Of a DNA stretch of 64,000 nucleotides, positions 26,630 through 35,027 are shown one piece after another. The stretch comes from Phycisphaerales bacterium. Lineage in GTDB: Bacteria; Planctomycetota; Phycisphaerae; Phycisphaerales; UBA1924. The number at the start of each line of letters is the position of its first letter. Position 1 is the first letter of the stretch. The stretch spans positions 48,140 through 112,139 of the forward strand of contig JADLBU010000092.1 in NCBI GenBank assembly GCA_020847535.1. Reading direction: 5' to 3'. Position numbers and translations under genes: made by a program. The notes under the pieces were generated by a model that saw nothing but the letters and a program-made list of their open reading frames with translations, was not told where the DNA came from and searched no databases.

Positions 26630-26645
26630 CAATCAGGGAGGATTG
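26630..26645 (+). promoter_or_regulatory. CsrA-type hairpin over the flagellin 1 ribosome-binding site
   Basis: CAATC (26630-26634) pairs with GATTG (26641-26645), exposing the loop AGGGAG, which contains both GGA and the Shine-Dalgarno. This is the classical geometry of a CsrA site. The GTG start lies 3 bases downstream. Another GGA lies upstream at TTGGAAGG (26612-26619). Confidence 0.65.
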
Positions 26646-26647
26646 CC

Positions 26648-28210
26648 GTGGCTAGGATCAATTCGAACATCCCCAGCTTGATCGCGCAGTCGAAGCTTGC
26701 GCGGACGCAGCAAGATCTGCAGGTCCGCCTCGAGCGGCTCTCGACCGGGCTGCGGATCAACCGCGGGTCGGACGACCCGGCGGGCGTCATCATCTCCGAG
26801 CGGATCCGCGCCGACCTCAAGGGCGTCAGCCAGGGGATCGAGAACGGGGACCGGGCCTCATCGGTCATCTCGACCACGGAGGCGGCCCTCAGCGAGGTCG
26901 CCGACCTGCTCAACTCGATCCGCAGCCTCTTGGTCGAGTCGGCCAACACCGGCGCCAACTCCAAGGCCGAACGCGACGCCAACCAGCTGCAGATCGATTC
27001 GGCGATCGACTCGATCACCCGAATCTCCAACACCGCCAGCTTCGGCGGGCTCAAGCTACTCAACGGCGGTCAGGACTACCAGCTCTCGGGCGTGCGGACC
27101 AGCGCCGTCGCACAGGTGAAGGTCACCAACGCCAGCTTCATCAACAACAGCAGCCTCCAGGTCGATGTCGATGTGGTCGCCAGCGCCCAGACCGGCGCGC
27201 TGTACTACCGGTCGGACCTGACGACCCCGACCGGCTACACCGCCTCGGCGACCACGCTGGAGATCACCGGCCCCAACGGCGTGCAGGTCATCACCATCCC
27301 CTCCGGGCAATCGATCTCTCAGGTCGTCAACGCGGTCAACCGCCTGACGAGCTTGACGGGCGTCGAGGCATCCCTGGTCAACGGGGATGTCAACTCCGGC
27401 ATGGTGTTCTCGTCGGAGACCTACGGCTCATCGGCCTTCGTCTCCGTCAAGCGCCTCGGCGGGCCCAGCGATCCCAACAACGACTACTTCCAGACGTTCA
27501 AGGTCGCCAACGGCCTCCCGGTCCCCAGCGGCACACCCTTCCCGTGGGCCGCCCTGATCACCGCAGGCACGCTCACCAACGCCAAGCGCGACGATGGGCA
27601 GGATGTCCAAGCCCTGGTCAACGGAAACCTCGCAACCGGGGACGGCATCAAGCTCAAGGTCAACTCCAGCGCCCTGGGCATGGATCTGCTCCTGACCGAA
27701 GACTTCGCCACCGACCCCACGCTGACGACCAGTTCCTTCTATATCACCGGCGGGGGCGCGCTCTTCCAGCTCGGACAGGATGTCAGCGCCTTGCAGCAGG
27801 CCAACATCGGCATCCAGTCGATCGCCGCCTCCAACGTCGGCGGCACCATGATCAACGACACCCTCTATTTCCTCTCCTCGCTGAAGTCGGGCCAGACGTT
27901 CGGGGTCGCCAACAGCGTCACCAACGGAGACTTCTCGCAGGCGAACAACATCCTGACCACGGCGATCGACGAGGTCGCGGTCCTCCGGGGACGCCTGGGC
28001 GCCTTTGAACGCAACGTCCTGCAGACCAACACCCGTTCGTTGCAGTCGGCGTTCGAGAACCTGTCGTCGAGCGTCTCGGTGATCCGGGATGCGGACTTCG
28101 CGGCCGAGACCAGCGAGCTCACCCGGGCGCAGATCCTGGCAAGCTCGGGCACCTCGGTCCTTCAGCTCGCCAACCAGCAATCTCAGCAGGTGCTGCAGCT
28201 CCTGGGCTGA
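26648..28210 (+). CDS. Flagellin (copy 1)
   Basis: 520 aa from GTG 26648. The N-terminal D0/D1 part (RLSTGLRINRGSDDPAGVIIS) and C-terminal part (AETSELTRAQILASSGTSVLQ) are well conserved and form the filament core. The middle (residues about 170-400) is beta-rich and variable, with flagellin_IN-like stretches. It is exported by the flagellar type III system. It has its own sigma-54 promoter, a CsrA-type leader hairpin and an intrinsic terminator, so it is monocistronic. It differs clearly from copy 2 in the middle domain. Confidence 0.96.
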   Translation: MARINSNIPSLIAQSKLARTQQDLQVRLERLSTGLRINRGSDDPAGVIISERIRADLKGVSQGIENGDRASSVISTTEAALSEVADLLNSIRSLLVESANTGANSKAERDANQLQIDSAIDSITRISNTASFGGLKLLNGGQDYQLSGVRTSAVAQVKVTNASFINNSSLQVDVDVVASAQTGALYYRSDLTTPTGYTASATTLEITGPNGVQVITIPSGQSISQVVNAVNRLTSLTGVEASLVNGDVNSGMVFSSETYGSSAFVSVKRLGGPSDPNNDYFQTFKVANGLPVPSGTPFPWAALITAGTLTNAKRDDGQDVQALVNGNLATGDGIKLKVNSSALGMDLLLTEDFATDPTLTTSSFYITGGGALFQLGQDVSALQQANIGIQSIAASNVGGTMINDTLYFLSSLKSGQTFGVANSVTNGDFSQANNILTTAIDEVAVLRGRLGAFERNVLQTNTRSLQSAFENLSSSVSVIRDADFAAETSELTRAQILASSGTSVLQLANQQSQQVLQLLG

Positions 28211-28275
28211 TTCGTCCCATAACACTCGCACCCGCGGGTATTCACAAGGGGCGGAAACCTCACATTTGGACCCAC

Positions 28276-28301
28276 ACCCCGTGGTAACTCACGGGGTTTT
28301 T
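28276..28301 (+). terminator. Rho-independent terminator after flagellin 1
   Basis: ACCCCGTG (28276-28283) pairs with CACGGGGT (28290-28297) around GTAACT, followed by TTTTT. It separates the two flagellin transcripts. Confidence 0.9.
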
Positions 28302-28332
28302 CGCTTTCAAGTGGCAGAGCAGCGGTGGGGAC

Positions 28333-28360
28333 TCAACCGGACCGTGGTCGCGGCCGATCA
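28333..28360 (+). promoter_or_regulatory. Candidate sigma-28 (FliA) promoter of flagellin gene 2
   Basis: TCAA (28333-28336), 16 bases, then GCCGATCA (28353-28360) resembles the FliA consensus TAAA-N15-GCCGATAA. It lies in the correct place, after the previous terminator and about 170 bases before the start. The -35 half is weak and the spacing is one longer than ideal. No sigma-54 match is present in this gap. Confidence 0.45.
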
Positions 28361-28370
28361 ATCCCCCTGC

Positions 28371-28520
28371 CGCCGGGAGAAACCGGCGTCTGTGTCGACG
28401 CCGGGGAGGATTCCCGGCGTCAGGGGCCGCGTGTGTGTAACCGGCCCGCCCCGCGCGTCGTGCGTGCGGGGCAGCCGGGCCGTATCTGGTGATGCGGCCC
28501 TCCGGAGTGGTTCACGGAGG
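28371..28520 (+). promoter_or_regulatory. Structured leader of flagellin 2 with GGA hairpins
   Basis: Four stems follow each other: 28371-28376/28383-28388 (GGA at the loop edge), 28397-28405/28413-28421 (9-bp stem, loop GAGGATT exposing GGA), 28442-28454/28466-28482 (long GC stem) and CCTCCG 28499-28504 with CGGAGG 28515-28520, which buries the Shine-Dalgarno. This is what a CsrA-controlled leader would look like. This region of 320 bases contains no gene. Confidence 0.55.
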
Positions 28521-28530
28521 ATTCTCTGCC

Positions 28531-30027
28531 ATGAGTCGCATCAATACGAACATTCAGTCCATGATTGGTCAGCGCGTTCTGGGCATGAACCAGAATGGCC
28601 TGGGCGCATCGCTCGAGCGCCTGAGCACGGGTCTCAAGATCAACCGCGGTAAGGACGACCCCGCCGGTCTGATCGCCTCGGAAAACCTCAGGTCCGAGAT
28701 CAAGTCACTCAACGCCGCGGTCGCCAACGCCGACCGCGCCGACCAGGTCGTCAACATCGCCGAAGGCGGTCTCCAGGAAGTCTCGGGCCTGCTCTCCGAG
28801 CTCCAGGGCCTGCTGACGACCACCGCCAGCTCCGCCGGCCTCTCTGCTGAAGAGAAGAAGGCAAACCAGCTGCAGGTGGACTCGATCCTCCAGACCGTGG
28901 ACCGGATCGCCAGCTCGACCTCCTTCCAGGGCATCAAGCTCCTCAACGGCACGTTCGACTTCAAGACCTCCGCCGTCGCCACGGGCGTCTCGAACTACCG
29001 CATCAACGCGGCCAAGTTTAACGGCGCCAGCATGAAGGTCGACGTCCTGGTCACCGCCTCGGCCCAGCAGGCCGGTATGTTCACCGACTTCGGCGGAACT
29101 TCGATCGACCTCACCAGCGGCTCGGCCTTCGTCATGGAAGTCGCCGGCACCCTGGGCTCCCGACAGCTGAGCTTCAGCTCCGGCACGGCCCTGACCGACG
29201 TTGCCGCCGCGATCAACACCTTCACCGATGTCACCGGCATCGAGGCGGTGGTCTCGGGCAACGGCATCCGCATGACCTCGACCGAGTACGGCTCCGATCA
29301 GTTCGTCTCGGTCAAGGTGGTCGCCGGCGACGCCACGGGGTCTGGCATCGCAGTGTTCGCGGACAACGACGACATCGCCGACTCCACCTACACGGCCTTC
29401 AGCGCCGCCACCAATGGCATCCGTGACACCGGCGCCGACCTGGGCGCCACCATCAACGGCGTCTCGGCAACCTCCGAGGGTCGCACCGCCCGCATCAACA
29501 CCGACTTCCTCGATGTCGAGATCACCCTCGACAATGACACCGCCACGGCTCTGGGCGCGGTCAGCAGCGGTGGGGCCTTCCAGATCACCGGCGGCGGTGC
29601 TGACTTCCAGCTCGCCGGCAAGGTGGATATCGCCGGCCGCGTCTCGCTGGGCATCGGCGACGTCGCGACCCGCAAGCTCGGCACCGCAGATTACGGCTAC
29701 CTGTCCGAGCTGTCCAGCGGAAAGGACAAGAACCTGGTCGATGGGGACCTCGAGGCCGCTCAGAAGGTCGTCGCCGAGGCGATCAAGCAGACCTCGTCGC
29801 TCCGCGGCCGACTGGGCGCCTTCCAGAAGAACACGATCGGAGCGACGGTCCGCAGCCTCGGCGTCGCCGCCGAGAACTCCGCGGCCGCCGAGTCGGTGAT
29901 CCGTGATGCCGACTTCGCCACCGAGACCGCGACCCTTACCCGGTCGCAGATCCTGGTGCAGGCCTCGACGAACATTCTGTCGATGGCCAACTCCCAGCCG
30001 CAGACGGTCCTCCAGCTGCTGGGCTAA
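28531..30027 (+). CDS. Flagellin (copy 2)
   Basis: 498 aa from ATG 28531; GGAGG lies 10 bases upstream. N-terminus SRINTNIQSMIGQRVLGMNQ and RLSTGLKINRGKDDPAGLIASENL, C-terminus DADFATETATLTRSQILVQASTNIL, both standard flagellin core. The central region holds flagellin_IN-like repeats. It shares the filament-core ends with copy 1, but the middle is different in sequence and length, so the two probably make different filament sections or surfaces. A strong terminator follows. Confidence 0.96.
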   Translation: MSRINTNIQSMIGQRVLGMNQNGLGASLERLSTGLKINRGKDDPAGLIASENLRSEIKSLNAAVANADRADQVVNIAEGGLQEVSGLLSELQGLLTTTASSAGLSAEEKKANQLQVDSILQTVDRIASSTSFQGIKLLNGTFDFKTSAVATGVSNYRINAAKFNGASMKVDVLVTASAQQAGMFTDFGGTSIDLTSGSAFVMEVAGTLGSRQLSFSSGTALTDVAAAINTFTDVTGIEAVVSGNGIRMTSTEYGSDQFVSVKVVAGDATGSGIAVFADNDDIADSTYTAFSAATNGIRDTGADLGATINGVSATSEGRTARINTDFLDVEITLDNDTATALGAVSSGGAFQITGGGADFQLAGKVDIAGRVSLGIGDVATRKLGTADYGYLSELSSGKDKNLVDGDLEAAQKVVAEAIKQTSSLRGRLGAFQKNTIGATVRSLGVAAENSAAAESVIRDADFATETATLTRSQILVQASTNILSMANSQPQTVLQLLG

Positions 30028-30061
30028 GTCCTCTGAAGTGACTCTGCAGTGAACCTCCGGG

Positions 30062-30090
30062 GCCCGGGTCGAAAGACCCGGGCTCTTTTT
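30062..30090 (+). terminator. Rho-independent terminator after flagellin 2
   Basis: GCCCGGGTC (30062-30070) pairs with GACCCGGGC (30075-30083) around a GAAA tetraloop, followed by TCTTTTT. One of the strongest terminators in the window. Confidence 0.93.
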
Positions 30091-30203
30091 CATTCCATCA
30101 CGGCCGTTGCGCTCCAGCCGCCCCGATAGAAGGTCCGATGTTGTGAGTTATCAGGCCGTGGCCCACGGGCTGCCGCCGCGCGGGTTCCCGGAAGAGTTAG
30201 CTC

Positions 30204-31001
30204 ATGACGACTATCCCCAGCGCTCCGCCCCAACGCCCCCCTGCCGCGTCGCCGCTCCGCGTTGCCACCAACGTTTCCCTGTTCCTGCCGGAGCAGTATC
30301 GCCAGCAGACCGCGAACCTCACGCTGGATGTCAATCGGACGGAGGGGACCTACTGGGCCCCGTGGCGATTGGCCGACAACCGAAAGTGGCAGCACCATGT
30401 GTACGCGTGGGCGGCACAGCTCGTGCGAGAGAGGGGCCTGCGGAGCGTGCTTGATGTCGGTTGCGGACCCTGCGTCAAGCTCATAGAGCACTTGGCGCCG
30501 GTCGCCGCGGAAGTTGTGGGGATTGACCAGCCCTCGGCGCTCGCCGCCGCCCGCAAGTGCGGCGCGACGTTCGAGCTGCGCGAGGTCGATCTCGAGCGAC
30601 CAACGATCATTCCCGATCGGACCTTCGACCTGGTCCTGTGCGCCGATGTGATCGAACACCTGGCCGACCCTGATCCGGCCCTCGACCTGATCCGCAAGTT
30701 CGCAGGTTCGGACACGATCGTAATGATCTCGACCCCCGAGCGCCTGCGCGAGCGCGGCCGCGATTGCATGGCATCGAACAAGCCCGAGCACGTGCGTGAG
30801 TGGTCTCGCGATGAGTTCCGGCGATTCCTTGAGTCGCGCGGCATGCGGCCCATTGCACACCGGCTGCTTCCCAAGGACGATGCTCCCCGCGAGCCGCTGC
30901 GCGAGCAGGAGCGCCAGTGGCGATTGAATCAGCGGACCACCAGCCCGCTCTGCTGTCAGGCCTGGGCATGCCGTATCGAGCCCGGATCGCGGAGTCACTG
31001 A
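30204..31001 (+). CDS. Class I SAM-dependent methyltransferase
   Basis: 265 aa. SAM-binding motif SVLDVGCGPCVKLIEHL (near residue 92), acidic contact EVVGIDQP and motif IV DLVLCADVIEHLADPD are clear. The N-terminal 60 residues (NLTLDVNRTEGTYWAPWRL) are typical of methyltransferases in surface-glycan and flagellin-modification clusters. Its stop overlaps the glycosyltransferase start by 1 base (TGATG), so the two are co-translated. Their position directly after the flagellin genes suggests filament glycosylation, but the target could be another glycan. Confidence 0.88.
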   Translation: MTTIPSAPPQRPPAASPLRVATNVSLFLPEQYRQQTANLTLDVNRTEGTYWAPWRLADNRKWQHHVYAWAAQLVRERGLRSVLDVGCGPCVKLIEHLAPVAAEVVGIDQPSALAAARKCGATFELREVDLERPTIIPDRTFDLVLCADVIEHLADPDPALDLIRKFAGSDTIVMISTPERLRERGRDCMASNKPEHVREWSRDEFRRFLESRGMRPIAHRLLPKDDAPREPLREQERQWRLNQRTTSPLCCQAWACRIEPGSRSH

Positions 31002-32125
31002 TGAACCCTCAGACCGCCGGCCTGCACATCGCGTGCATCGCGGAGATCCCGTTGGGCAGGGAGATGGCCCACGCGATCAACGCGTTCAAGACAGCCGGTG
31101 GTTTTACCCGGCTCGGCCACCGTGCCACACTGTTCTGTCTTCCGCCCGCCAATGGAGATATCCAGACGGCGCTCGATGTCTACGGTGAACGAGGCTTGGA
31201 TGTGCATATCATCGAGCCTGACGAGGGGTTGACCGAAGGGCAAGCCTCGCAGGGATTCTCCCGGCGAGCCGTGGATACGGCGGTACAACTCGGCTGCGAC
31301 TGCATCTACGGCCGGAACTTTCATGTCGGAATCTTCGGCCCCCAGCGAGGCCTTCCGACCGCGGTTGAGACCCACGCCCACGTCGGAGACTACCGGCCGC
31401 TGCTGGACCAGGTGTTCCAGGCGACGCGGGATGCGCATCGCCCGCTTCAGGCGATCGTGACCATCGCGCCGGCGCTACGAGATCACTACATCGCACGCGG
31501 AGCCGATCCGGCTCGGGTGTATCTGGTTCCTGACGCCGCCGATCCCGACCTGTTCGTCCTGCCGATGGGCTGGAAGCCGGCCCCGAGAAAAGCCGATCGC
31601 CCGCAAGCGCTCTACAGCGGCCACCTGTACGAGTACAAGGGAATCCCGACGATCCTCGACGCCGCGCGCCAGGCTCCCGACATCGATTGGATCCTGCTCG
31701 GTGGAACGCTCGCCGACATCGAACGCACCAGGAGTCAGGCGGCGGGCTTGTCCAATGTCAGGGTGGCCGGAAGGGTTCCGCACTCCCGCGTCGCCGAGCA
31801 CCTGTGGAACGCCGATGTTCTGCTCTTGCCCCCCAGCGCTCATCATCCATCCGCCGGATGGACCAGCCCTCTCAAGCTCGCCGAGTATCTCTGGGCGGGT
31901 CGCCCGATCGCCGCATCCCGAATCGTCGGGCTCACCAACTGGGTCGATGAGCCTGCGGTTTCGTGGTTCACTCCCGACGATCACCACGACCTCGTGCGCT
32001 GCACGAGAAGGCTTCTGGCCGAGACAACCGAACAGCAACAGACGCGCGAGGCGGCTCAACTCCGTCTGGCGGAGTGCTTTACTTACGAGCGCCGGTGCCG
32101 CCAGATCATCGCCACGCTGATGTAG
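31001..32125 (+). CDS. Glycosyltransferase family 4/1 (GT-B)
   Basis: 374 aa from ATG 31001. The C-terminal half has the GT4 pattern: ALYSGHLYEYKGIPTILDAA, IDWILLGGTLADIERTRS, NVRVAGRVPHSRVAEHL and the Glu-containing donor loop LKLAEYLWAGRPIAAS. The N-terminal half is an acceptor domain with a Gly-poor start (LHIACIAEIPLGREMAHAINAF). It transfers a sugar from a nucleotide donor in the cytoplasm. Pairing with the methyltransferase and proximity to flagellins points to flagellin or surface glycan decoration. The 258 bases after it contain only the left part of the IS element and no gene. Confidence 0.88.
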   Translation: MNPQTAGLHIACIAEIPLGREMAHAINAFKTAGGFTRLGHRATLFCLPPANGDIQTALDVYGERGLDVHIIEPDEGLTEGQASQGFSRRAVDTAVQLGCDCIYGRNFHVGIFGPQRGLPTAVETHAHVGDYRPLLDQVFQATRDAHRPLQAIVTIAPALRDHYIARGADPARVYLVPDAADPDLFVLPMGWKPAPRKADRPQALYSGHLYEYKGIPTILDAARQAPDIDWILLGGTLADIERTRSQAAGLSNVRVAGRVPHSRVAEHLWNADVLLLPPSAHHPSAGWTSPLKLAEYLWAGRPIAASRIVGLTNWVDEPAVSWFTPDDHHDLVRCTRRLLAETTEQQQTREAAQLRLAECFTYERRCRQIIATLM

Positions 32126-32384
32126 CTGGTGTACGCAACAGGGTCATTCCCTCAACGCGGCAGTCTGTGGCAGCATCTATTCGTCGGTTCGGCATTGTCA
32201 ACTTGGCGGCTCCGGTGGATAGTTGACCGGAGCACGTTCGAGATGTAACTTTGCTCTGTAGAAAACTCGCGCACCCGCGATGACTTGTGCGTCGTATCGT
32301 AAGTGGTGCTGACCCAGTCTGAGAAATCCGAGCCACTGCGAGTGAGATCTTGCGGGTCAAGAATGGCCCAGAAAGGTCCACCCG

Positions 32385-32663
32385 ATGAAGCGCAAACGTC
32401 ACGGTTCGGAGGAGATCATCCGCAAGCTCCGTGAGGCCGAGCAGTTGCTCGCGGCCGGGGAGGGGGTGGCCCATGTCTGCCAGAAGCTGGAGATCAGTGC
32501 GCAAACGCTGGGTCGCTGGCGTCAGCAGTTCCGTGGGATGGGGGACGACGAGATCAAGCGTCTGCGTTCGCTGGAGGAGGAGAACCGCCGGCTGAAGAAG
32601 GCGGTGGCGGACCTGACGCTGGACAAGCAGATCCTCAAGGAGATCGCCGAGGGAAAATACTGA
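32385..32663 (+). CDS. IS3-family transposase OrfA (HTH protein)
   Basis: 92 aa. SEEIIRKLREAEQLLAAGEG and CQKLEISAQTLGRWRQQF form the helix-turn-helix that binds the terminal repeats, followed by a leucine-zipper-like ENRRLKKAVADLTLDKQILKE for dimerisation, as in IS407/IS911-type OrfA. Near its end the heptamer GGGAAAA (32651-32657) fits the X-XXY-YYZ slippery pattern, so a -1 shift would fuse it to OrfB. Confidence 0.93.
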   Translation: MKRKRHGSEEIIRKLREAEQLLAAGEGVAHVCQKLEISAQTLGRWRQQFRGMGDDEIKRLRSLEEENRRLKKAVADLTLDKQILKEIAEGKY

Positions 32664-33673
32664 GCCCGACCCGCAGGCGCGAGGCCCTGGCGGCGGCGCG
32701 GGAGCGTCATCCCGGGCTGTCGGCACGCCGTGCCTGCGCGCTGGTCGGGCTGTCGAGGAACGCGGCCGCGGCGCCGACGGTCAGGCAGGGCAGGGATGCG
32801 CCGCTGGTGGCGGCGCTGACGCGGATGGTGTCGGAGCGTCCGCGCAGCGGGTACCGGATGCTGCACGGGCGTCTGGTGGATGAGGGGTTCAAGGTGGGCC
32901 GCGACCGGGTGCACCGGCTGTGCCGCCGGCACGGTCTGCGTGTGCCGCGTCGGAGGCGGGTGCGGCGTGCGACCGGGGAGTCAAGGAACGCGGTGCATGT
33001 GCGGCGTGCGGCATGCCGGAACGACGTGTGGACGTGGGACTTCGTGAGCGACCAGACGATGAACGACGGGCGGCCGTTCCGGATCCTGACGGTGGTGGAC
33101 GAGTACACGCGTGAGCCCTTGCTGACGCACGTGGCGCGTCGGATCAACTCGGCGGAGGTGATCCGGCAGCTGGGGGTGCTGTTCGAGCGTCAGGGTGTGC
33201 CGCGGCACATCCGCAGCGACAACGGCCCCGAGTTCATCGCCAGGGCGCTGCGGAGCTGGCTGAAGGAGAACCGGGTGGAGGTGCTGTACGTGGAGCCCGG
33301 GAGCCCGTGGCAGAACGGGATCGCCGAGAGCTTCAACGGTCGTCTGCGGGATGAGTGCCTGAGCGTGGAGGCGTTCTACAGCCTCCAGGAGGCGCGGGTG
33401 GTGATCGAGGACTACCGGAGATACTTCCGCGATCGCCGCCCGCACAGCTCGCTGGGATACATCCCGCCAAAGCGGTTCGTGGAGGCGTGCCTGGCGAACG
33501 GGGGCGTATGCCCGGCCAAGACCAAGGCAAAGGAGAACCGGGTTGATGGAGCGGGAGACGAGGCCCCTCTCCCGCTCCAAACCTCACACTCTACCCCCCA
33601 CGAGACGCAGGCCCTGACGACAGCCCCGACGACAGCCCCGACGACAGCCCTGATGCGGGAGCAACAGACGTGA
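32654..33673 (+). CDS. IS3-family transposase OrfB (DDE integrase), made by -1 frameshift
   Basis: About 339 codons open in the -1 frame from the slippery site; there is no good independent start before GTG 32807. The integrase core has the DDE triad: Asp in VWTWDFVSDQT, Asp in IRSDNGPEFIAR and Glu in GIAESFNGRLRDECL. The N-terminal segment (HPGLSARRACALVGLSRN) is the usual HTH_21-like part. The last 40 residues are an unusual Thr/Ala/Pro-rich tail, coded by tandem ACGACAGCCCC repeats at 33617-33650. Expressed as OrfAB it would be the active transposase. Confidence 0.92.
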   Translation, partial: KILSPTRRREALAAARERHPGLSARRACALVGLSRNAAAAPTVRQGRDAPLVAALTRMVSERPRSGYRMLHGRLVDEGFKVGRDRVHRLCRRHGLRVPRRRRVRRATGESRNAVHVRRAACRNDVWTWDFVSDQTMNDGRPFRILTVVDEYTREPLLTHVARRINSAEVIRQLGVLFERQGVPRHIRSDNGPEFIARALRSWLKENRVEVLYVEPGSPWQNGIAESFNGRLRDECLSVEAFYSLQEARVVIEDYRRYFRDRRPHSSLGYIPPKRFVEACLANGGVCPAKTKAKENRVDGAGDEAPLPLQTSHSTPHETQALTTAPTTAPTTALMREQQT

Positions 33674-33979
33674 TACAGTTCAATCTCTCACTCGCGGTGG
33701 CTCAGGGAATGCAGGCTGGTCAGCGGGAGTTCACCTCCGGCCTTGCCTGCGTCGTCCCCAGGCGGATCAACAGCGGCGATCCGAACAAGGTCAACATTGA
33801 TCCGGGTGACTTCTTCGGAGTTCGAGTGGACGATGCGAACGCTACATCGCGCGATGACGATCGAGCGATGCTCCGCGCGCTGTCGTTCCTTGCATAGTAC
33901 TGACAACTGGCCCCTTGGCTGGGTTTCCGCCTCCGGCCATAGCTGCGCGCTATCCTCGCGGTCCATACGAAAGGATCCC

Positions 33980-34843
33980 ATGCGCTCCCCGCTCGCCATG
34001 CTCGCCATTGTCGGCCTCGCCTCCACCGTCGTCGTCGCCTCGCTGGTTCAACCGGCGGGCCAGCCGGGGACACCACCGCCCCCGGTCGCGCTGCCGCCGG
34101 CCCCGCCCGCGCCGACGCCGATCCCCGTCCCCGACGGCCCGGTGGTCGCCACGCACGAGCTTGCCGATGGCCTGCTCGCCGAGGACATCAAGGTCGGTGA
34201 GGGCGATGAGGTCAAGAGCGAGCACGCGTTCATCGTCGCCCACTATCACGGCACGCTCAAGAGCGATCCGACCAAGATCTTTGACTCTTCATTCAACCGC
34301 GGTGTCCCGTACCCGACCTCGCTTCAGCGTGTAGTCGCCGGCTGGACGAAGGGCTTTCAGGGAATGAAGGTCGGCGGCATTCGCCGGCTGACGATCCCAT
34401 CCGCCCTGGGTTATGGCGCTGCGGGCAACGGCCCCGACATCCCGGGGGGCGCGGACCTGGTCTTTGTGGTTGAGCTTGTGGACATGCTCCAGGTCACGGA
34501 TGACAAGGTCGGCTCCGGCGAGGAAGCCACGGGGCAGTTTCTGCCGGTGACCGTTCATACGATCAAGGATGACAAGGGCACGGTGGTCGCGAGCGGTGAG
34601 GCCTCAGCGCCGTATATCTGGCTCCCGGGCGAGATGAACCCGCCTGGGACTCAGTTTGATTCCATCCAGGAGGCGATCAAGGGTATGAAGGTCGGCGGCA
34701 AACGCACCGTCCATATCCCGGGCGCCATGAACGGCGCTCCGCCCCAGGCCCAGAGCAAGATCCCCCCGGGGGTTCCGCTGACCATGGAAGTCGAGCTGGT
34801 TGCCCTGCGCGTTCTCACCCCGGCCCCCCAGCAGCGCCGCTAA
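33980..34843 (+). CDS. Exported FKBP-type peptidyl-prolyl isomerase with two FKBP-like repeats
   Basis: 287 aa from ATG 33980 (AAGGA upstream). The N-terminus is a hydrophobic signal or anchor (LAMLAIVGLASTVVVASLV), then a Pro-rich linker. Residues about 55-170 are a good FKBP domain: AHYHGTLKSDPTKIFDSSF, VVAGWTKGFQGMKVGGIRRLTIPSALGYG and LVFVVELVDM, with the Asp, Trp and Tyr of the active site. Residues about 185-280 repeat the pattern (IQEAIKGMKVGGKRTVHIPG) but lack the Asp and Tyr, so this half is probably non-catalytic. It should help fold periplasmic proteins. Confidence 0.9.
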   Translation: MRSPLAMLAIVGLASTVVVASLVQPAGQPGTPPPPVALPPAPPAPTPIPVPDGPVVATHELADGLLAEDIKVGEGDEVKSEHAFIVAHYHGTLKSDPTKIFDSSFNRGVPYPTSLQRVVAGWTKGFQGMKVGGIRRLTIPSALGYGAAGNGPDIPGGADLVFVVELVDMLQVTDDKVGSGEEATGQFLPVTVHTIKDDKGTVVASGEASAPYIWLPGEMNPPGTQFDSIQEAIKGMKVGGKRTVHIPGAMNGAPPQAQSKIPPGVPLTMEVELVALRVLTPAPQQRR

Positions 34844-35027
34844 TCCCGATTGCGGATATCACTGGCTGTGGAGAAGCCCGGTCGCCGGCCGGGACGCGAT
34901 ATCAGCACACCGCACGTCCGGGATAACAACGGCGGGTGTTGCGCTGCCGCTCTGTGCGCGCGTTCGCGCTCACACGTTGCGGGGTGGCCTCAGCCCGGCG
35001 AGCGCATCGGCCGATCTTGTGCGCACG

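Larger units (their letters stand above)
32308..33724 (+). mobile_element. IS3-family insertion sequence
   Basis: About 1.4 kb. The ends carry imperfect inverted repeats: the left end from 32308 reads GCTGACCCAGTCTG and continues to GAGCCACTGCGAGTGAGA; the right end (33680-33724) is the reverse complement with GAGCCACCGCGAGTGAGA and GCTGACCAGCCTG. Inside are orfA and orfB with a -1 frameshift site. I see no clear target-site duplication next to the ends, so exact borders are within a few bases. Reading frames are intact, implying recent or active insertion. Confidence 0.85.

Noticed and set aside
28304..28330. Sigma-54 promoter before flagellin 2 (TGGCAGAGCAGCGG)
   Set aside because: The -12 GC does not fall at the required 12-base step from the GG.
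28705..30093. Minus-strand open frame of 462 codons opposite flagellin 2
   Set aside because: Shadow of the flagellin gene; it also runs through the intrinsic terminator.
33670..33897. 75-codon plus-strand frame after the IS transposase
   Set aside because: It begins inside the right terminal repeat of the IS and crosses its border, has no ribosome-binding site and no recognisable sequence.
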